Part shown: piece after piece, positions 20,397-29,446 of the stretch
Layout: each line of letters begins with the position of its first letter
Position numbering within the stretch: position 1 is the first letter of the stretch
Notes under the pieces: model-generated
The model's input: the letters and a program-made list of their open reading frames with translations, nothing else
What the model was told of the DNA's origin: nothing
Databases searched by the model: none
Assembly (NCBI GenBank): GCA_005503085.1
Contig: SCOI01000006.1
Span: forward strand, 62,001 to 126,000
Reading direction: 5' to 3'
Source of the DNA: Burkholderiales bacterium C2
Lineage (GTDB): Bacteria; Pseudomonadota; Gammaproteobacteria; Burkholderiales; Burkholderiaceae_C
Length of the DNA: 64,000 nt
Program-made: the position numbers and the translations under genes

Positions 20397-21196
20397 ATAC
20401 AACAACACCTGCTGCAAACCCGTCCGGCGCCAGGCTGCGCCCGGGTGCCCGCACGCTGGCCGTCACAAGCGGCAAGGGAGGCGTGGGCAAGACATTCGTC
20501 ACGGCCAATCTGGCCGCCGCGCTGGCCGCCCGCGGCCAGAAGGTGCTGGTGCTGGACGCCGACCTGGGCCTGGCCAATCTGGATGTGGTGCTGAACCTGC
20601 ACCCCAAGCTGACCCTGCACGACGTCTTCACCGACAAGGCCACGCTGGACCAGGCCATCCTGCCGGCGCCCGGCGGCTTCTCGGTGCTGCTGGCCGGCTC
20701 GGGCATGGTCGAGTACTCGCGGCTGACGCCCGAGGTGCGCGACAAGCTCCTCCACATCGTCGAGCTGGTCAAGCCGCGCTTCGACTGGGTGCTGCTGGAT
20801 ACCGGCGCCGGCATCTCGGATGTGGTGCTTTTTGCTGTCTCGCTGGCCAGCGATGTGCTGGTGGTGGCGACGCCCGAGCCGACCTCGCTGACCGACGCCT
20901 ACGCCACCATCAAGGTGCTGGCCACCCAGCAGGACCGCCGCCATGTGGGCCTGGTCGTCAACCAGGCCTCGCGTGCCGGCGAGGGCAAGATGATTTGCGG
21001 CCAGCTGCAGCAGGTGCTGCAACGCTTTGTCGCCGCCATCCCCGGCCAGAGTTTCAAGCTGGAGCTGCAGGGCGAGGTCAGGAACGATGTCTCGGTGCGC
21101 CAGGCGGTGCTCAAGCGCCAGCTGCTGCTCGAGCATTTCCCGGGCAGCGAGGCGGCCCAGGGCATCAAGGCGCTGGCGCTGAAACTGCTCGGCTGA
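20393..21196 (+). CDS. MinD/FleN(FlhG)-type ParA ATPase
   Basis: A 267-residue deviant-Walker ATPase. SGKGGVGKT (26-34) carries the signature lysine; DADLGLANLDVVLNL and LLDTGAGISD form Walker A' and B. DADLGLANLDV is typical of FlhG/FleN, which set flagellar number and position and, in Pseudomonas, restrain the c-di-GMP-binding regulator FleQ. No amphipathic membrane helix like that of MinD is obvious at the C-terminus, and no flhF lies nearby. Translational coupling to a diguanylate cyclase and closeness to che genes suggest a motility or surface-switch role. The specific name flhG is therefore withheld. Confidence 0.82.
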   Translation: MNTTTPAANPSGARLRPGARTLAVTSGKGGVGKTFVTANLAAALAARGQKVLVLDADLGLANLDVVLNLHPKLTLHDVFTDKATLDQAILPAPGGFSVLLAGSGMVEYSRLTPEVRDKLLHIVELVKPRFDWVLLDTGAGISDVVLFAVSLASDVLVVATPEPTSLTDAYATIKVLATQQDRRHVGLVVNQASRAGEGKMICGQLQQVLQRFVAAIPGQSFKLELQGEVRNDVSVRQAVLKRQLLLEHFPGSEAAQGIKALALKLLG

Positions 21197-21203
21197 GGGC
21201 GCG

Positions 21204-21596
21204 ATGGACTCCAGCAACACCCCGGCCACGGCCTTCGCGTGGGTCGGCGGCGAGGCGGCGGTGCGCCGCCTGGTCGACCGCTTCTATGACTTGATGGACC
21301 TTGAGCCCGGCTATGCCCAGCTGCGCGCCGCGCATCCGAGCGGCCTGGACAGCGCGCGCGACAAGCTGTTTTGGTTTCTGTGCGGCTGGCTGGGTGGGCC
21401 CGACCACTACATCGAGCGCTTCGGTCACCCGCGCCTGCGCGCCCGCCACATGCCCTTCAAGATCGGCATTGCCGAGCGCGACCAGTGGGTCGCCTGCATG
21501 GCGCAAGCGATGGCCGAGTGCGAGCTCGATCCTGCCTTGCAGCAGCGCCTGACCGAGTCCTTCATGGGCACGGCCGACTGGATGCGCAATATCTGA
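21204..21596 (+). CDS. Group II truncated haemoglobin
   Basis: A 130-residue small globin, normal length for group II. Visible are FYDLMDLEPGYAQLRAAHP in the B/E region, FWFLCGWLGGPDHYIERFGHP with CD and E-helix residues, the proximal-histidine stretch RARHMPFKIG, and the group II tryptophan in ERDQWVACM. Such proteins bind O2, NO or peroxide in the cytosol. It begins 7 bp after the MinD-like gene, so it may be the third gene of that transcript. The functional link is unclear. It converges on the smr gene. Confidence 0.92.
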   Translation: MDSSNTPATAFAWVGGEAAVRRLVDRFYDLMDLEPGYAQLRAAHPSGLDSARDKLFWFLCGWLGGPDHYIERFGHPRLRARHMPFKIGIAERDQWVACMAQAMAECELDPALQQRLTESFMGTADWMRNI

Positions 21597-21607
21597 TCGG
21601 CCTCTGA

Positions 21608-22261
21608 TCAGCCGGCCTGTTGCAGCAGCACCATCAGCGCCCCGCTGCCACCATCGCTGGCCCGCGCCTGCACAAAAGCCAGCACCTCCTGTTTCTGCAC
21701 CAGCCAGCGCCTGACCTTGGCCTTGAGCACCGGCTCGCGGCCCGGCGAGCCATTGCCCTTGCCGTGGACGACACGCACGCAGCGCAGGCCGCGCCGCGCG
21801 CTCTCGTGCACAAAGCCGCCCAGGGCCTCGCGCGCCTGATCGCGGCGCAGGCCGTGCAGATCGATCTGCGCCTGCAGCGCCCAATGGCCGCGGCGCAGCT
21901 TGCGCACCACCTCGGCGCTGATCTCGGGGCGCCGGAACGACAGGGTCTCGTCGGTCTCCAGCAGGGTGTCGATATCGAAATCGTCCGACAGCGCCTGCTG
22001 CAGCGCCAGCCGCTCGTCGGCCTCGCGCTGCAGCGGCTCCGGGGCAGGGGGCTGGCGCTCGTGCAGCACCCGCTGCTGCGTCGGCTTGAGCGCGATGACA
22101 TCGCCGACCGTCAGCTCGAAGATGCGCCGCTCCTGGTCCAGCAACCGCGCCTGCGCGGCCGCCCGTTCGGCGCGCTCCTCGGCCAGCCGACGCGCCAGCG
22201 CCAGCTCTTGCTGCAGGCTTTTGAGATCCTGCAGGCTGCGCAGCGCTTTGCCATTCATCAC
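21608..22261 (-). CDS. Smr-domain protein (putative nuclease)
   Basis: A 217-residue protein. The N-terminal half is a charged coiled coil ([20 protein letters not shown]). The C-terminal Smr domain shows both family signatures, [12 protein letters not shown] near 133 and VVHGKGNGS near 163. Stand-alone Smr proteins resemble the C-terminus of MutS2 and have DNA- or RNA-cleaving activity. It overlaps radC by ATGA and is downstream of it on the minus strand, which may place both in DNA maintenance. Met1 and Met2 are both possible starts. Confidence 0.9.
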   Translation of the reverse strand: MMNGKALRSLQDLKSLQQELALARRLAEERAERAAAQARLLDQERRIFELTVGDVIALKPTQQRVLHERQPPAPEPLQREADERLALQQALSDDFDIDTLLETDETLSFRRPEISAEVVRKLRRGHWALQAQIDLHGLRRDQAREALGGFVHESARRGLRCVRVVHGKGNGSPGREPVLKAKVRRWLVQKQEVLAFVQARASDGGSGALMVLLQQAG

Positions 22262-22932
22262 AGCAAGCCCCGCTCGGCCATCGAGATCACCTCGGCGCTG
22301 CCCACCACGAAATGGTCCAGCACCCGCATGTCCAGCAGCGCCAGCGCCGACTGCAGCCCCTGGGTCATCAGCTCGTCGGCCCGCGAGGGCTCGGCCACGC
22401 CGGAGGGGTGGTTGTGGGCCAGGATCACGGCGGCCGCGCCCAGCTCCAGGCCGCGCTTGACGACCTCGCGCGGGTAGACGCTGGTCTGGGTCAGGCTGCC
22501 CCGGAACATCTCCTCCATCGAGATTAGGCGGTGCTGGGCGTCGAGAAACAGCACCGCGAAGACCTCATGGCCCAGGGGCGCGAGCTTGAGTCGCAGGTAG
22601 TGCTTGACGGCCTCGGGGGCGTCGAACACCGGCCGCTGCGCCAGCTCCTGCAGCAGCGAACGGCGCGCGATCTCCAGCACGGCGGCGATCTCGGCGCGCT
22701 TGGCCGGGCCCAGGCCCTTGACGCACGCCAGATCGGCCACGCCGGCATGCAAGAGGCCGCTGAAACCGCCGAAGTCGTCGAGCAGTTGCTGCGCCAGCTG
22801 CAGCACCGGCAGGCCCTGGATGCCAGTCCGCAAGAGCAGGGCCAGCAACTCGGCATCGGCCAGCGCCTGGGGGCCGCGGGCGAGCAACTTTTCGCGCGGG
22901 CGCGCGTCGGGCGGCAGGTGATTGAGCGGCAT
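22258..22932 (-). CDS. radC: RadC family protein (JAB/MPN domain)
   Basis: A 224-residue RadC-family protein: N-terminal UPF0758 helical part ([25 protein letters not shown]; key part [10 protein letters not shown]) with a helix-hairpin-helix-like [12 protein letters not shown], and a C-terminal JAB1/MPN metal domain with [11 protein letters not shown] and an upstream Glu. The original link to recombinational repair in E. coli has been withdrawn, so the biochemical role is unsettled. It diverges from fkpB; the 59-bp gap contains a TAAAAT candidate -10 element facing fkpB. Confidence 0.93.
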   Translation of the reverse strand: MPLNHLPPDARPREKLLARGPQALADAELLALLLRTGIQGLPVLQLAQQLLDDFGGFSGLLHAGVADLACVKGLGPAKRAEIAAVLEIARRSLLQELAQRPVFDAPEAVKHYLRLKLAPLGHEVFAVLFLDAQHRLISMEEMFRGSLTQTSVYPREVVKRGLELGAAAVILAHNHPSGVAEPSRADELMTQGLQSALALLDMRVLDHFVVGSAEVISMAERGLL

Positions 22933-22991
22933 GGCGGGCAGGGCAGGGGCGCGGGGCCTTAAAATCCGGCGAGTCTATCGAACAAAGTGCC

Positions 22992-23435
22992 ATGAACCTT
23001 ATCCAAGCCGGATCCTTTCTGACCCTGCATTACCGACTCGCAGGGCCTGATGGCGGCGACCTGATCAATACCTTTGACGACAAGCCCGCCACCTTGTCGC
23101 TGGGGACCGGCGAGCTCGCGCCCGCCATCGAGGCGCGCCTGATCGGCCTGCCCGAAGGCACGCGCACCCAGTTCGAGCTGGCGCCAGGCGAGGCTTTTGG
23201 CGAACGCAATCCGGAGCTGCTGCAGCGCATCAAGCGCAGCCTGATGCGCGAGCTCGGCGATCCGGACGAGGAGTACAGCATCGGCGACGTGGTGCAGTTC
23301 CCGACGCCCGACGGCCGGGGCGGCTATGGCGGCGTGGTGCGCGAGCTGGGCGAGGACTGGCTGCTGTTCGACTTCAACCACCCGCTGGCCGGCCAGCCGG
23401 TGAGCTTCGAAGTCCATGTGATCGGAGTGCTGTGA
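22992..23435 (+). CDS. fkpB: FKBP-type peptidyl-prolyl isomerase (SlpA/FkpB type)
   Basis: A 147-residue FKBP with an inserted-in-flap domain, the SlpA/SlyD architecture: [10 protein letters not shown] at the start, [20 protein letters not shown] in the FKBP core and an insert around [19 protein letters not shown] (core [13 protein letters not shown]), ending [16 protein letters not shown]. No signal peptide, so it is cytosolic. It lies directly upstream of ispH, with the stop overlapping the next ATG as TGATG. The fkpB-ispH pair is conserved across Proteobacteria, which supports this name over SlyD. Confidence 0.93.
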   Translation: MNLIQAGSFLTLHYRLAGPDGGDLINTFDDKPATLSLGTGELAPAIEARLIGLPEGTRTQFELAPGEAFGERNPELLQRIKRSLMRELGDPDEEYSIGDVVQFPTPDGRGGYGGVVRELGEDWLLFDFNHPLAGQPVSFEVHVIGVL

Positions 23436-24409
23436 TGAGCCCGATCGAACCCCAAGAAGTCATCCTGGCCGAACCGCGCGGCTTCTGTGCCGGTGTCGAT
23501 CGGGCCATCGAGATCGTCGAGCGCGCGCTCGTTAAGTTCGGCTCGCCGATCTATGTGCGCCACGAGATCGTGCACAACACCTATGTGGTCAACGACCTGA
23601 AGGCGCGCGGCGCGATCTTCATCGAGGACTTGGCCGAGGTGCCGCCCGGCGCCACCCTGGTGTTCAGCGCCCACGGTGTCAGCCAGGCGGTACGCCAGGA
23701 GGCCGCCCAGCGCGGCTTCCAGGTCTTTGACGCGACCTGTCCGCTGGTGACCAAGGTCCATGTCGAGGTGGCCAAGCTGCATCGCGAGGGCTATGAGTTC
23801 ATCATGATCGGCCACAAGGGACACCCCGAGGTCGAGGGCACGATGGGCCAACTCAGCGACGGTATCTATCTGGTCGAGGAGGTCGGTGACGTGGCCCATG
23901 TGCGTGTCAAGGACCCCGCCAAGCTGGCGGTCGTGACCCAGACCACCTTGAGCGTCGATGACGCCGCCGAGATTCTGGCGGCGGTCAAGCAGCACTTTCC
24001 GCAGGTGCGCGAGCCCAAGCAGCAGGACATCTGCTACGCCACGCAGAACCGCCAGGATGCCGTCAAGGTGCTGGCGCCCCAGGTCGATGTGGTGATCGTG
24101 GTCGGCAGCCCGACCAGCTCCAACAGCAACCGCCTGCGCGAGCTGTCCGAGCGCCTGGGCACGCCCGGCTATATGGTCGATGCGGCCGAGGATCTGCGGC
24201 TCGAGTGGCTGGAGGGCCGCTCGCGCGTGGGCCTGACGGCCGGCGCCTCGGCCCCCGATGTGCTGGTGCAGGCGGTGATCACGCGCCTGCGAGCGCTCGG
24301 TGCCACTGCGGTGCGCAGCCTGCCCGGCGTCGAGGAGCATGTGCGCTTCCCGCTGCCGCTGGGCCTGGGCGACAAGTCGATGGCCGAGCACAGTTCCTCC
24401 CGATCTTGA
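23435..24409 (+). CDS. ispH: 4-hydroxy-3-methylbut-2-enyl diphosphate reductase
   Basis: Last step of the non-mevalonate isoprenoid pathway, reducing HMBPP to IPP and DMAPP with a [4Fe-4S] cluster. All three cluster cysteines are visible in [21 protein letters not shown] and [10 protein letters not shown], along with the catalytic Glu in the [14 protein letters not shown] segment. ATG 23435 is chosen over the GTG one codon earlier because of the TGATG overlap with fkpB. The 324-residue length is normal. A strong terminator follows. Confidence 0.97.
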   Translation: MSPIEPQEVILAEPRGFCAGVDRAIEIVERALVKFGSPIYVRHEIVHNTYVVNDLKARGAIFIEDLAEVPPGATLVFSAHGVSQAVRQEAAQRGFQVFDATCPLVTKVHVEVAKLHREGYEFIMIGHKGHPEVEGTMGQLSDGIYLVEEVGDVAHVRVKDPAKLAVVTQTTLSVDDAAEILAAVKQHFPQVREPKQQDICYATQNRQDAVKVLAPQVDVVIVVGSPTSSNSNRLRELSERLGTPGYMVDAAEDLRLEWLEGRSRVGLTAGASAPDVLVQAVITRLRALGATAVRSLPGVEEHVRFPLPLGLGDKSMAEHSSSRS

Positions 24410-24429
24410 AGCGGGCGCCTATCGCATGA

Positions 24430-25788
<1,359 letters not shown>

Positions 25789-25803
25789 AAAGCCAGCAAA
25801 GAC

Positions 25804-25831
25804 TTGGAAACCGAAAAAAGTCCGCTATACT
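25804..25831 (+). promoter_or_regulatory. Promoter of tRNA-Ser(CGA)
   Basis: TTGGAA (25804-25809), a 16-bp spacer and TATACT (25826-25831) make a good sigma70-type promoter. The GC-rich stretch after the -10 (AGCGGGC) resembles the discriminator of stringently controlled stable-RNA promoters. The promoter ends 48 bp before the mature tRNA. Confidence 0.7.
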
Positions 25832-25879
25832 AGCGGGCTCAACTCGCAGCAAGCCAAGCTTGCTGGGGCACCAGAATTC

Positions 25880-25967
25880 GGAGAGGTGGCAGAGTGGTTG
25901 AATGTACCTGACTCGAAATCAGGCGGACGGAAACGTCTCGGGGGTTCGAATCCCCCCCTCTCCTCCA
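25880..25967 (+). tRNA. tRNA-Ser, anticodon CGA
   Basis: Acceptor GGAGAGG (25880-25886) pairs with CCTCTCC (25957-25963), followed by discriminator T and encoded CCA. The anticodon stem CCTGA/TCAGG encloses CTCGAAA with anticodon CGA at 25914-25916, reading UCG. A long class II variable arm and the T-loop TTCGAAT are present. It directly follows serS, the gene for the enzyme that charges it. Confidence 0.96.
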
Positions 25968-25968
25968 A

Positions 25969-25985
25969 GATTCACCTGGTGAATC
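25969..25985. repeat. Perfect 8-bp dyad after tRNA-Ser(CGA)
   Basis: GATTCACC and GGTGAATC flank a single T right behind the CCA end. It may form a small processing hairpin in the precursor RNA; no function can be shown from sequence. Confidence 0.4.
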
Positions 25986-25990
25986 ATGCA

Positions 25991-26016
25991 AAAGCCAACC
26001 CACCAGGGTTGGCTTT
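25991..26016 (+). terminator. Intrinsic terminator of tRNA-Ser(CGA)
   Basis: AAAGCCAACC (25991-26000) pairs with GGTTGGCTTT (26007-26016), followed by TT. The loop is CACCAG. Nothing recognisable lies between this and the small gene at 26148 except a degenerate C-rich/G-rich stretch near 26045-26066. Confidence 0.85.
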
Positions 26017-26147
26017 TTGCTTTGTGGTCGTCCTTGCCGCTGGGACTCCCCCTTTCGAGGGCCCCCTTCAGTCGTATAGGCGTGGAGGGCCGCCGGAACG
26101 ATAGTCATGCCCACACAGCGGCGGTGGGCGCCGCAAAGGAGCATCAC

Positions 26148-26408
26148 ATGCACTTTGAGGAAGTTGACGCGGGAGATTTCCGCATCTACGCCGGCGCGAT
26201 CGAGCGGCCTCGCACCTTTGGCTATGTCGCCGCCGTGGTGGTGATGCGGGTGCGTGGCCAGGCGCCGCGTCAGGAAGCCTTTCGCGATGAGAACCTGGCC
26301 GGCGGCTATGGCTGGGCCTCGCCGTCCGACGCGCTGCGTTTTGCCGTCAACGCCGGACGCGATGTCGTGATGTGTGGCGGCGGCTCGCTGTCCGCCGCGC
26401 GGGCCTGA
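26148..26408 (+). CDS. Small protein of unknown function (86 residues)
   Basis: ATG 26148 has a good ribosome site, AAAGGAG 6 bp upstream, and codon use like its neighbours, so it is probably real. I do not recognise the family. The product is soluble, with a beta-rich first half (FRIYAGAIERPRTFGYVAAVVV) whose core is GYVAAVVVMRVRG, then YGWASPSDALRFAVNAGRD and a Gly/Ser/Ala-rich tail with one Cys. No signal peptide or membrane helix is seen. It precedes the sensor kinase gene by 106 bp, with a CAAGCCC/GGGCTTG hairpin (26464-26482) lacking a T run between them. Confidence 0.65.
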   Translation: MHFEEVDAGDFRIYAGAIERPRTFGYVAAVVVMRVRGQAPRQEAFRDENLAGGYGWASPSDALRFAVNAGRDVVMCGGGSLSAARA

Positions 26409-26514
26409 TCCAGGCGGTCGGCAAATCCGTCGCTAAGTACCGTCATTCCGTGCTTCGTCGCGTCAAGCCCCGCGCGGGCTTGGTCCGACACCCGGCGCCC
26501 GCTATCGTGTGGGC

Positions 26515-27621
26515 ATGTATGAGGCACATCTTCCCGAGCTAGCCACGCGGCCGACCCTGCCCAGCCAGCGCCAGGCCTGGCTGGGTTTCGTCGCCTACCT
26601 GACGCCGTGGCGCCTGGGCCTGGCCTCGGGCGTGGCCGTCATTGCGGCCTTGCTGCTGACGCCAGTCTTCATCACGCCCTTGCCGGTGCTGCTGGGGCGC
26701 ACGCTCTTCGTCGCCCTGCTGGCCCTGCTGGCCTTCTCGGCGGCGGGGCAATGGCCGCGACGCCTGCCCAGCTGGCTGGCGCGCTGGTTGTTCCAGGTGC
26801 TGGTGGTCGGCTTCAGCGTACCGGTGGCCACCTTGCTGGTCTATCTGGTGGCCGTGGGGGGCGATATCGGCAGCCTGCTGCGCAGCGAGGGGCGGCTGCT
26901 GGGCTTTCTGTGGATCGCCGGCTCGGGCCTGTTGATCGGGCCGTTGCTGGCCATGGGGGCGCTGTACCGGCAACGCGATGCCGAGGCGCGCAGCCAGGCG
27001 CTGCGCTTCGAGCTGGAGCGCAGCGAGCTGGAGCGGCGCGCGCTGGACGCCCGGCTGCGCTTGCTGCAGGCCCAGGTGGAGCCGCATTTTCTGTTCAACA
27101 CGCTGGCCAATGTGCGCGCCCTGGTCGAGACCGGCTCGGCCCAGGCCGCGCCGGTGCTGGGCAGCCTGATCGCCTATCTGCGCGCCGCGATGCCGCGCCT
27201 GCATGACGAGGCAGCCAGCCTGGGCGATGAGCTGGCCCTGGTGCGGGCCTATCTGGAGCTGATGCATCTGCGCATGCCCGATCGGCTCAACTACCGTATC
27301 CAGGTGCCGGCCGAGCTGCTGGGCCTGCGCTTTCCGCCGATGGCCTTGCTGACCCTGGTGGAGAACGCGGTGCGGCACGGCATCGATCCGAGCGAGGAGG
27401 GCGGCAGCATCGAGGTCTCGGGCCACCGGCTGGATCCCGACGGGCCGGTGTGCCTGTGGGTCAGCGATTCCGGCGTCGGCCTGCTTCAGCCCATGGGGGC
27501 GGGCACCGGCCTGCGCAATCTGCGCGAGCGCCTGCAGGTGGTGTACGGGGCCTCGGCCCGCCTGGATCTGACCGAGAATCTGCCCCGGGGCCTGCGGGCC
27601 GAGATCCAGTTCAAGCCATGA
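26515..27621 (+). CDS. LytS/AlgZ-type sensor histidine kinase
   Basis: A 368-residue inner-membrane kinase. Four predicted membrane helices fall in the first 150 residues (for example LGLASGVAVIAALLLTPVF and LFQVLVVGFSVPVATLLVYL). A cytoplasmic linker leads to the HisKA_7TM-like/His_kinase domain with phospho-acceptor H in LQAQVEPHFLFNTLANV, and an HATPase with LVENAVRHGI and GTGLRNLRERL. The latter is the AlgZ/LytS subtype that phosphorylates LytTR regulators. The stop overlaps its regulator gene by ATGA. ATG 26515 is preferred over GTG 26509; neither has a strong ribosome site. The signal sensed is unknown. Confidence 0.9.
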   Translation: MYEAHLPELATRPTLPSQRQAWLGFVAYLTPWRLGLASGVAVIAALLLTPVFITPLPVLLGRTLFVALLALLAFSAAGQWPRRLPSWLARWLFQVLVVGFSVPVATLLVYLVAVGGDIGSLLRSEGRLLGFLWIAGSGLLIGPLLAMGALYRQRDAEARSQALRFELERSELERRALDARLRLLQAQVEPHFLFNTLANVRALVETGSAQAAPVLGSLIAYLRAAMPRLHDEAASLGDELALVRAYLELMHLRMPDRLNYRIQVPAELLGLRFPPMALLTLVENAVRHGIDPSEEGGSIEVSGHRLDPDGPVCLWVSDSGVGLLQPMGAGTGLRNLRERLQVVYGASARLDLTENLPRGLRAEIQFKP

Positions 27622-28412
27622 CCCTGAGTGCACCAACCGCCCTGATTGCCGACGATGAGCCGTTGCTGCGCGACAGCCTGGCGCGCGGCCTGGCCCAGGC
27701 CTGGCCCGAGTTGCAGGTGCTCGGGCAGGCGCGCAACGGGCGCGAGGCGGTGGCGCTGTTCGAGCGCCTGCAGCCCGATATCGTGTTTCTCGATGTCCAT
27801 ATGCCGGGCTTGAACGGGGTCGAAGCGGCCCGGGCGATGGCGCGGCGGGCCCATCTGGTCTTCGTCACCGCTTATGAGCAGTACGCGGTCCAGGCCTTCG
27901 AGCAGGGCGCGCTGGACTATCTGGTCAAACCGGTCGAATCGGCCCGCCTGGCCGATACGGTCGGACGGCTGCAAGAGCGGCTGCGCGGCGCGGCGCCGGC
28001 CGCCGGCGTCGACGCGGCGCTGGAGGCCGCCATTGCGCAGCTGACCGAGCGGCTGCGCACGCCGGCGGCGGCGGCACCGGCGCCGGCCTATCTGCAATGG
28101 CTGCGGGCCTCGGTGGGCGCCAGCCTGAAACTGATCCCGGTCGAGCACATCATCTTCATGCGCTCCGATGAGAAGTACACCTTGGTGGTCTGGAACGAGG
28201 GCGAGGCCTTGATACGCACGCCGATCCGCGAGCTGATCGAGCAACTGGATCCGCAGGTTTTTGTGCAGGTGCATCGCTCGGTGGTGGTGAGCCTGCGTGC
28301 GATCAGCCATGTGACGCGCGGCCAGAATGAAACCGCCGATCTGCATCTGCGCGGCCGCGCCGAGGTGCTGCCGGTCAGCCGCAGCTATCTGCACCTGTTC
28401 CGGCAGATGTAA
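27618..28412 (+). CDS. LytTR-family response regulator (AlgR type)
   Basis: A 264-residue transcription factor partnered with the overlapping kinase gene. The receiver domain (residues 1-120) has ADDEP, phospho-acceptor D59 in DIVFLDVHMPG and the lysine in DYLVKPVE. After an Ala/Pro-rich linker comes a LytTR DNA-binding domain (KLIPVEHIIFMRSDEKYT, then VFVQVHRSVVVSLRAI and VLPVSRSYL). LytTR proteins bind paired direct repeats and often control cell-envelope genes. Start ATG 27618 is set by the ATGA overlap. The envelope genes on the opposite strand just downstream are plausible but unproven targets. Confidence 0.93.
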   Translation: MTLSAPTALIADDEPLLRDSLARGLAQAWPELQVLGQARNGREAVALFERLQPDIVFLDVHMPGLNGVEAARAMARRAHLVFVTAYEQYAVQAFEQGALDYLVKPVESARLADTVGRLQERLRGAAPAAGVDAALEAAIAQLTERLRTPAAAAPAPAYLQWLRASVGASLKLIPVEHIIFMRSDEKYTLVVWNEGEALIRTPIRELIEQLDPQVFVQVHRSVVVSLRAISHVTRGQNETADLHLRGRAEVLPVSRSYLHLFRQM

Positions 28413-28419
28413 GACCTGC

Positions 28420-28650
28420 TCAGCGCTTGACGGGTGGCTGGACCTGCGACTGGCCCTGCACGACAACCGGTTCGAGCTGCCAGACCGCGACGCCCAGGCT
28501 GGCGGCCTGGAACAGGGCCAGCACCGTCAGCAGCAGCACGGCCAGCATCAGCACCGTGTGCAAGGCGCTGTCGGAGAAACGGTGCAAGAAGCGCATCGAG
28601 CCATGCTGGCGGAGGGACTGAAGGCTGCCGAGCCAGTGCTTGCTGTCCAT
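28420..28650 (-). CDS. Small single-pass membrane protein
   Basis: A 76-residue protein with an AGGAG site well placed before ATG 28650. Residues 1-28 are basic, the hydrophobic helix TVLMLAVLLLTVLALFQAAS (around 32-51) spans the membrane once, and the remainder is a short Val/Gln/Pro tail. I do not recognise the family. It converges on the LytTR regulator with 7 bp between stops and lies downstream of the L,D-transpeptidase-like genes. It could be an envelope accessory protein of that group; this is inference from position only. Confidence 0.7.
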   Translation of the reverse strand: MDSKHWLGSLQSLRQHGSMRFLHRFSDSALHTVLMLAVLLLTVLALFQAASLGVAVWQLEPVVVQGQSQVQPPVKR

Positions 28651-28695
28651 GATGGTCTCCTGCTGGGGCGTGATCGATCCGCCCTCGTTCCAAGT

Positions 28696-29331
28696 CTAGT
28701 GGGCCGGGGCCGCCGCTTCCAGCGCGCCGCCGGCCAGCAGCGACGCCCGGTTCTCGGGCAGCACATAGACGATACCGCGCTGCCGGCCCAGCACCGGGCC
28801 GACCACGGTCTCGTAGAAGTCCACCGCGACCACCACGCAGCCCAGCGAGATCCGGTTGTCATCGGGCGTGTCCGATCGCAGCCGCTGCGGGCGACGCTCG
28901 CTGGCCGCAGCCGGGCGCAGGCGATGGATGGCCAGACCGGCCGCGTAGTCAAACCAGACCACCGCCTCGCCCTGCAGATTGCGGCCGGGCTCGGACGCGA
29001 AACGGCCCGCCGGCGTGGTGCGCTCGAAGGGCAGGATTTCGGACGGCGCGCGCTGGCCCACGCCGTGCACCGCATGGTCACCCGGCGCCGAACCCAGCAG
29101 CGCCGCTGCGGCACCCAGCAATCGGCCGCTGCCGGCGAACACATACAGCCGGGCGTCTCGCTTGTCGACGATGGCGAAAGGGCGGCCCTGGTGGTCGCGC
29201 TGGCTCAGCACCCAGTCGGCCTGGCTGCGGGCCGCCGGCGAGGCGGACTCACCGGAAAAGTCGGCGCCGGCATGGCAGGCGCCAGCGAGCACAGCGATGC
29301 AAAAAACGCCCATCCAGGCTCTGAACCCCAT
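28696..29331 (-). CDS. L,D-transpeptidase-like exported protein with SLGC motif
   Basis: From ATG 29331 the product has 211 residues: a signal peptide (WMGVFCIAVLAGACHAGA), then a YkuD-type domain. The catalytic cysteine is C165 in NRISLGCVVV and an upstream histidine is H136 (LAIHRL). Canonical L,D-transpeptidases have S/T-H-G-C; here the His before Gly is Leu, so normal peptidoglycan cross-linking is doubtful. TTPAGRF and IVYVLPENRASL are shared with the paralogue upstream, roughly half the residues in the core being identical. The upstream frame to 29394 is rejected because it would contain the hairpin region. Function: probably envelope, possibly altered chemistry. Confidence 0.8.
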   Translation of the reverse strand: MGFRAWMGVFCIAVLAGACHAGADFSGESASPAARSQADWVLSQRDHQGRPFAIVDKRDARLYVFAGSGRLLGAAAALLGSAPGDHAVHGVGQRAPSEILPFERTTPAGRFASEPGRNLQGEAVVWFDYAAGLAIHRLRPAAASERRPQRLRSDTPDDNRISLGCVVVAVDFYETVVGPVLGRQRGIVYVLPENRASLLAGGALEAAAPAH

Positions 29332-29343
29332 TTCCGCCCCCGT

Positions 29344-29407
29344 CGTCTGCTGCGTTGCCGCAAACCGGGCTCGGCCCGGTATCGATAGCGGCAATGGTAT
29401 GCAGACG
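29344..29407. repeat. Three-tier nested inverted repeat
   Basis: Three perfect 7-bp stems nest inside one another: CGTCTGC (29344-29350) with GCAGACG (29401-29407), TTGCCGC (29355-29361) with GCGGCAA (29388-29394), and ACCGGGC (29364-29370) with GCCCGGT (29374-29380). It fills the gap between the two L,D-transpeptidase-like genes and ends 12 bp before the start codon of the downstream one. In the minus-strand RNA the inner stem is followed by TTTG, so it could be a weak terminator, an attenuator or a structured leader. Confidence 0.6.
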
Positions 29408-29446
29408 GCGGGCTGATCAAGACGGGATCAAGCAGGGCAAGGCCTG

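Noticed and set aside
20393-21196. Naming the ParA-type ATPase flhG
   Set aside because: No flhF or flagellar export gene is adjacent and the N-terminal FlhF-activating motif is not seen, so only the family is given.
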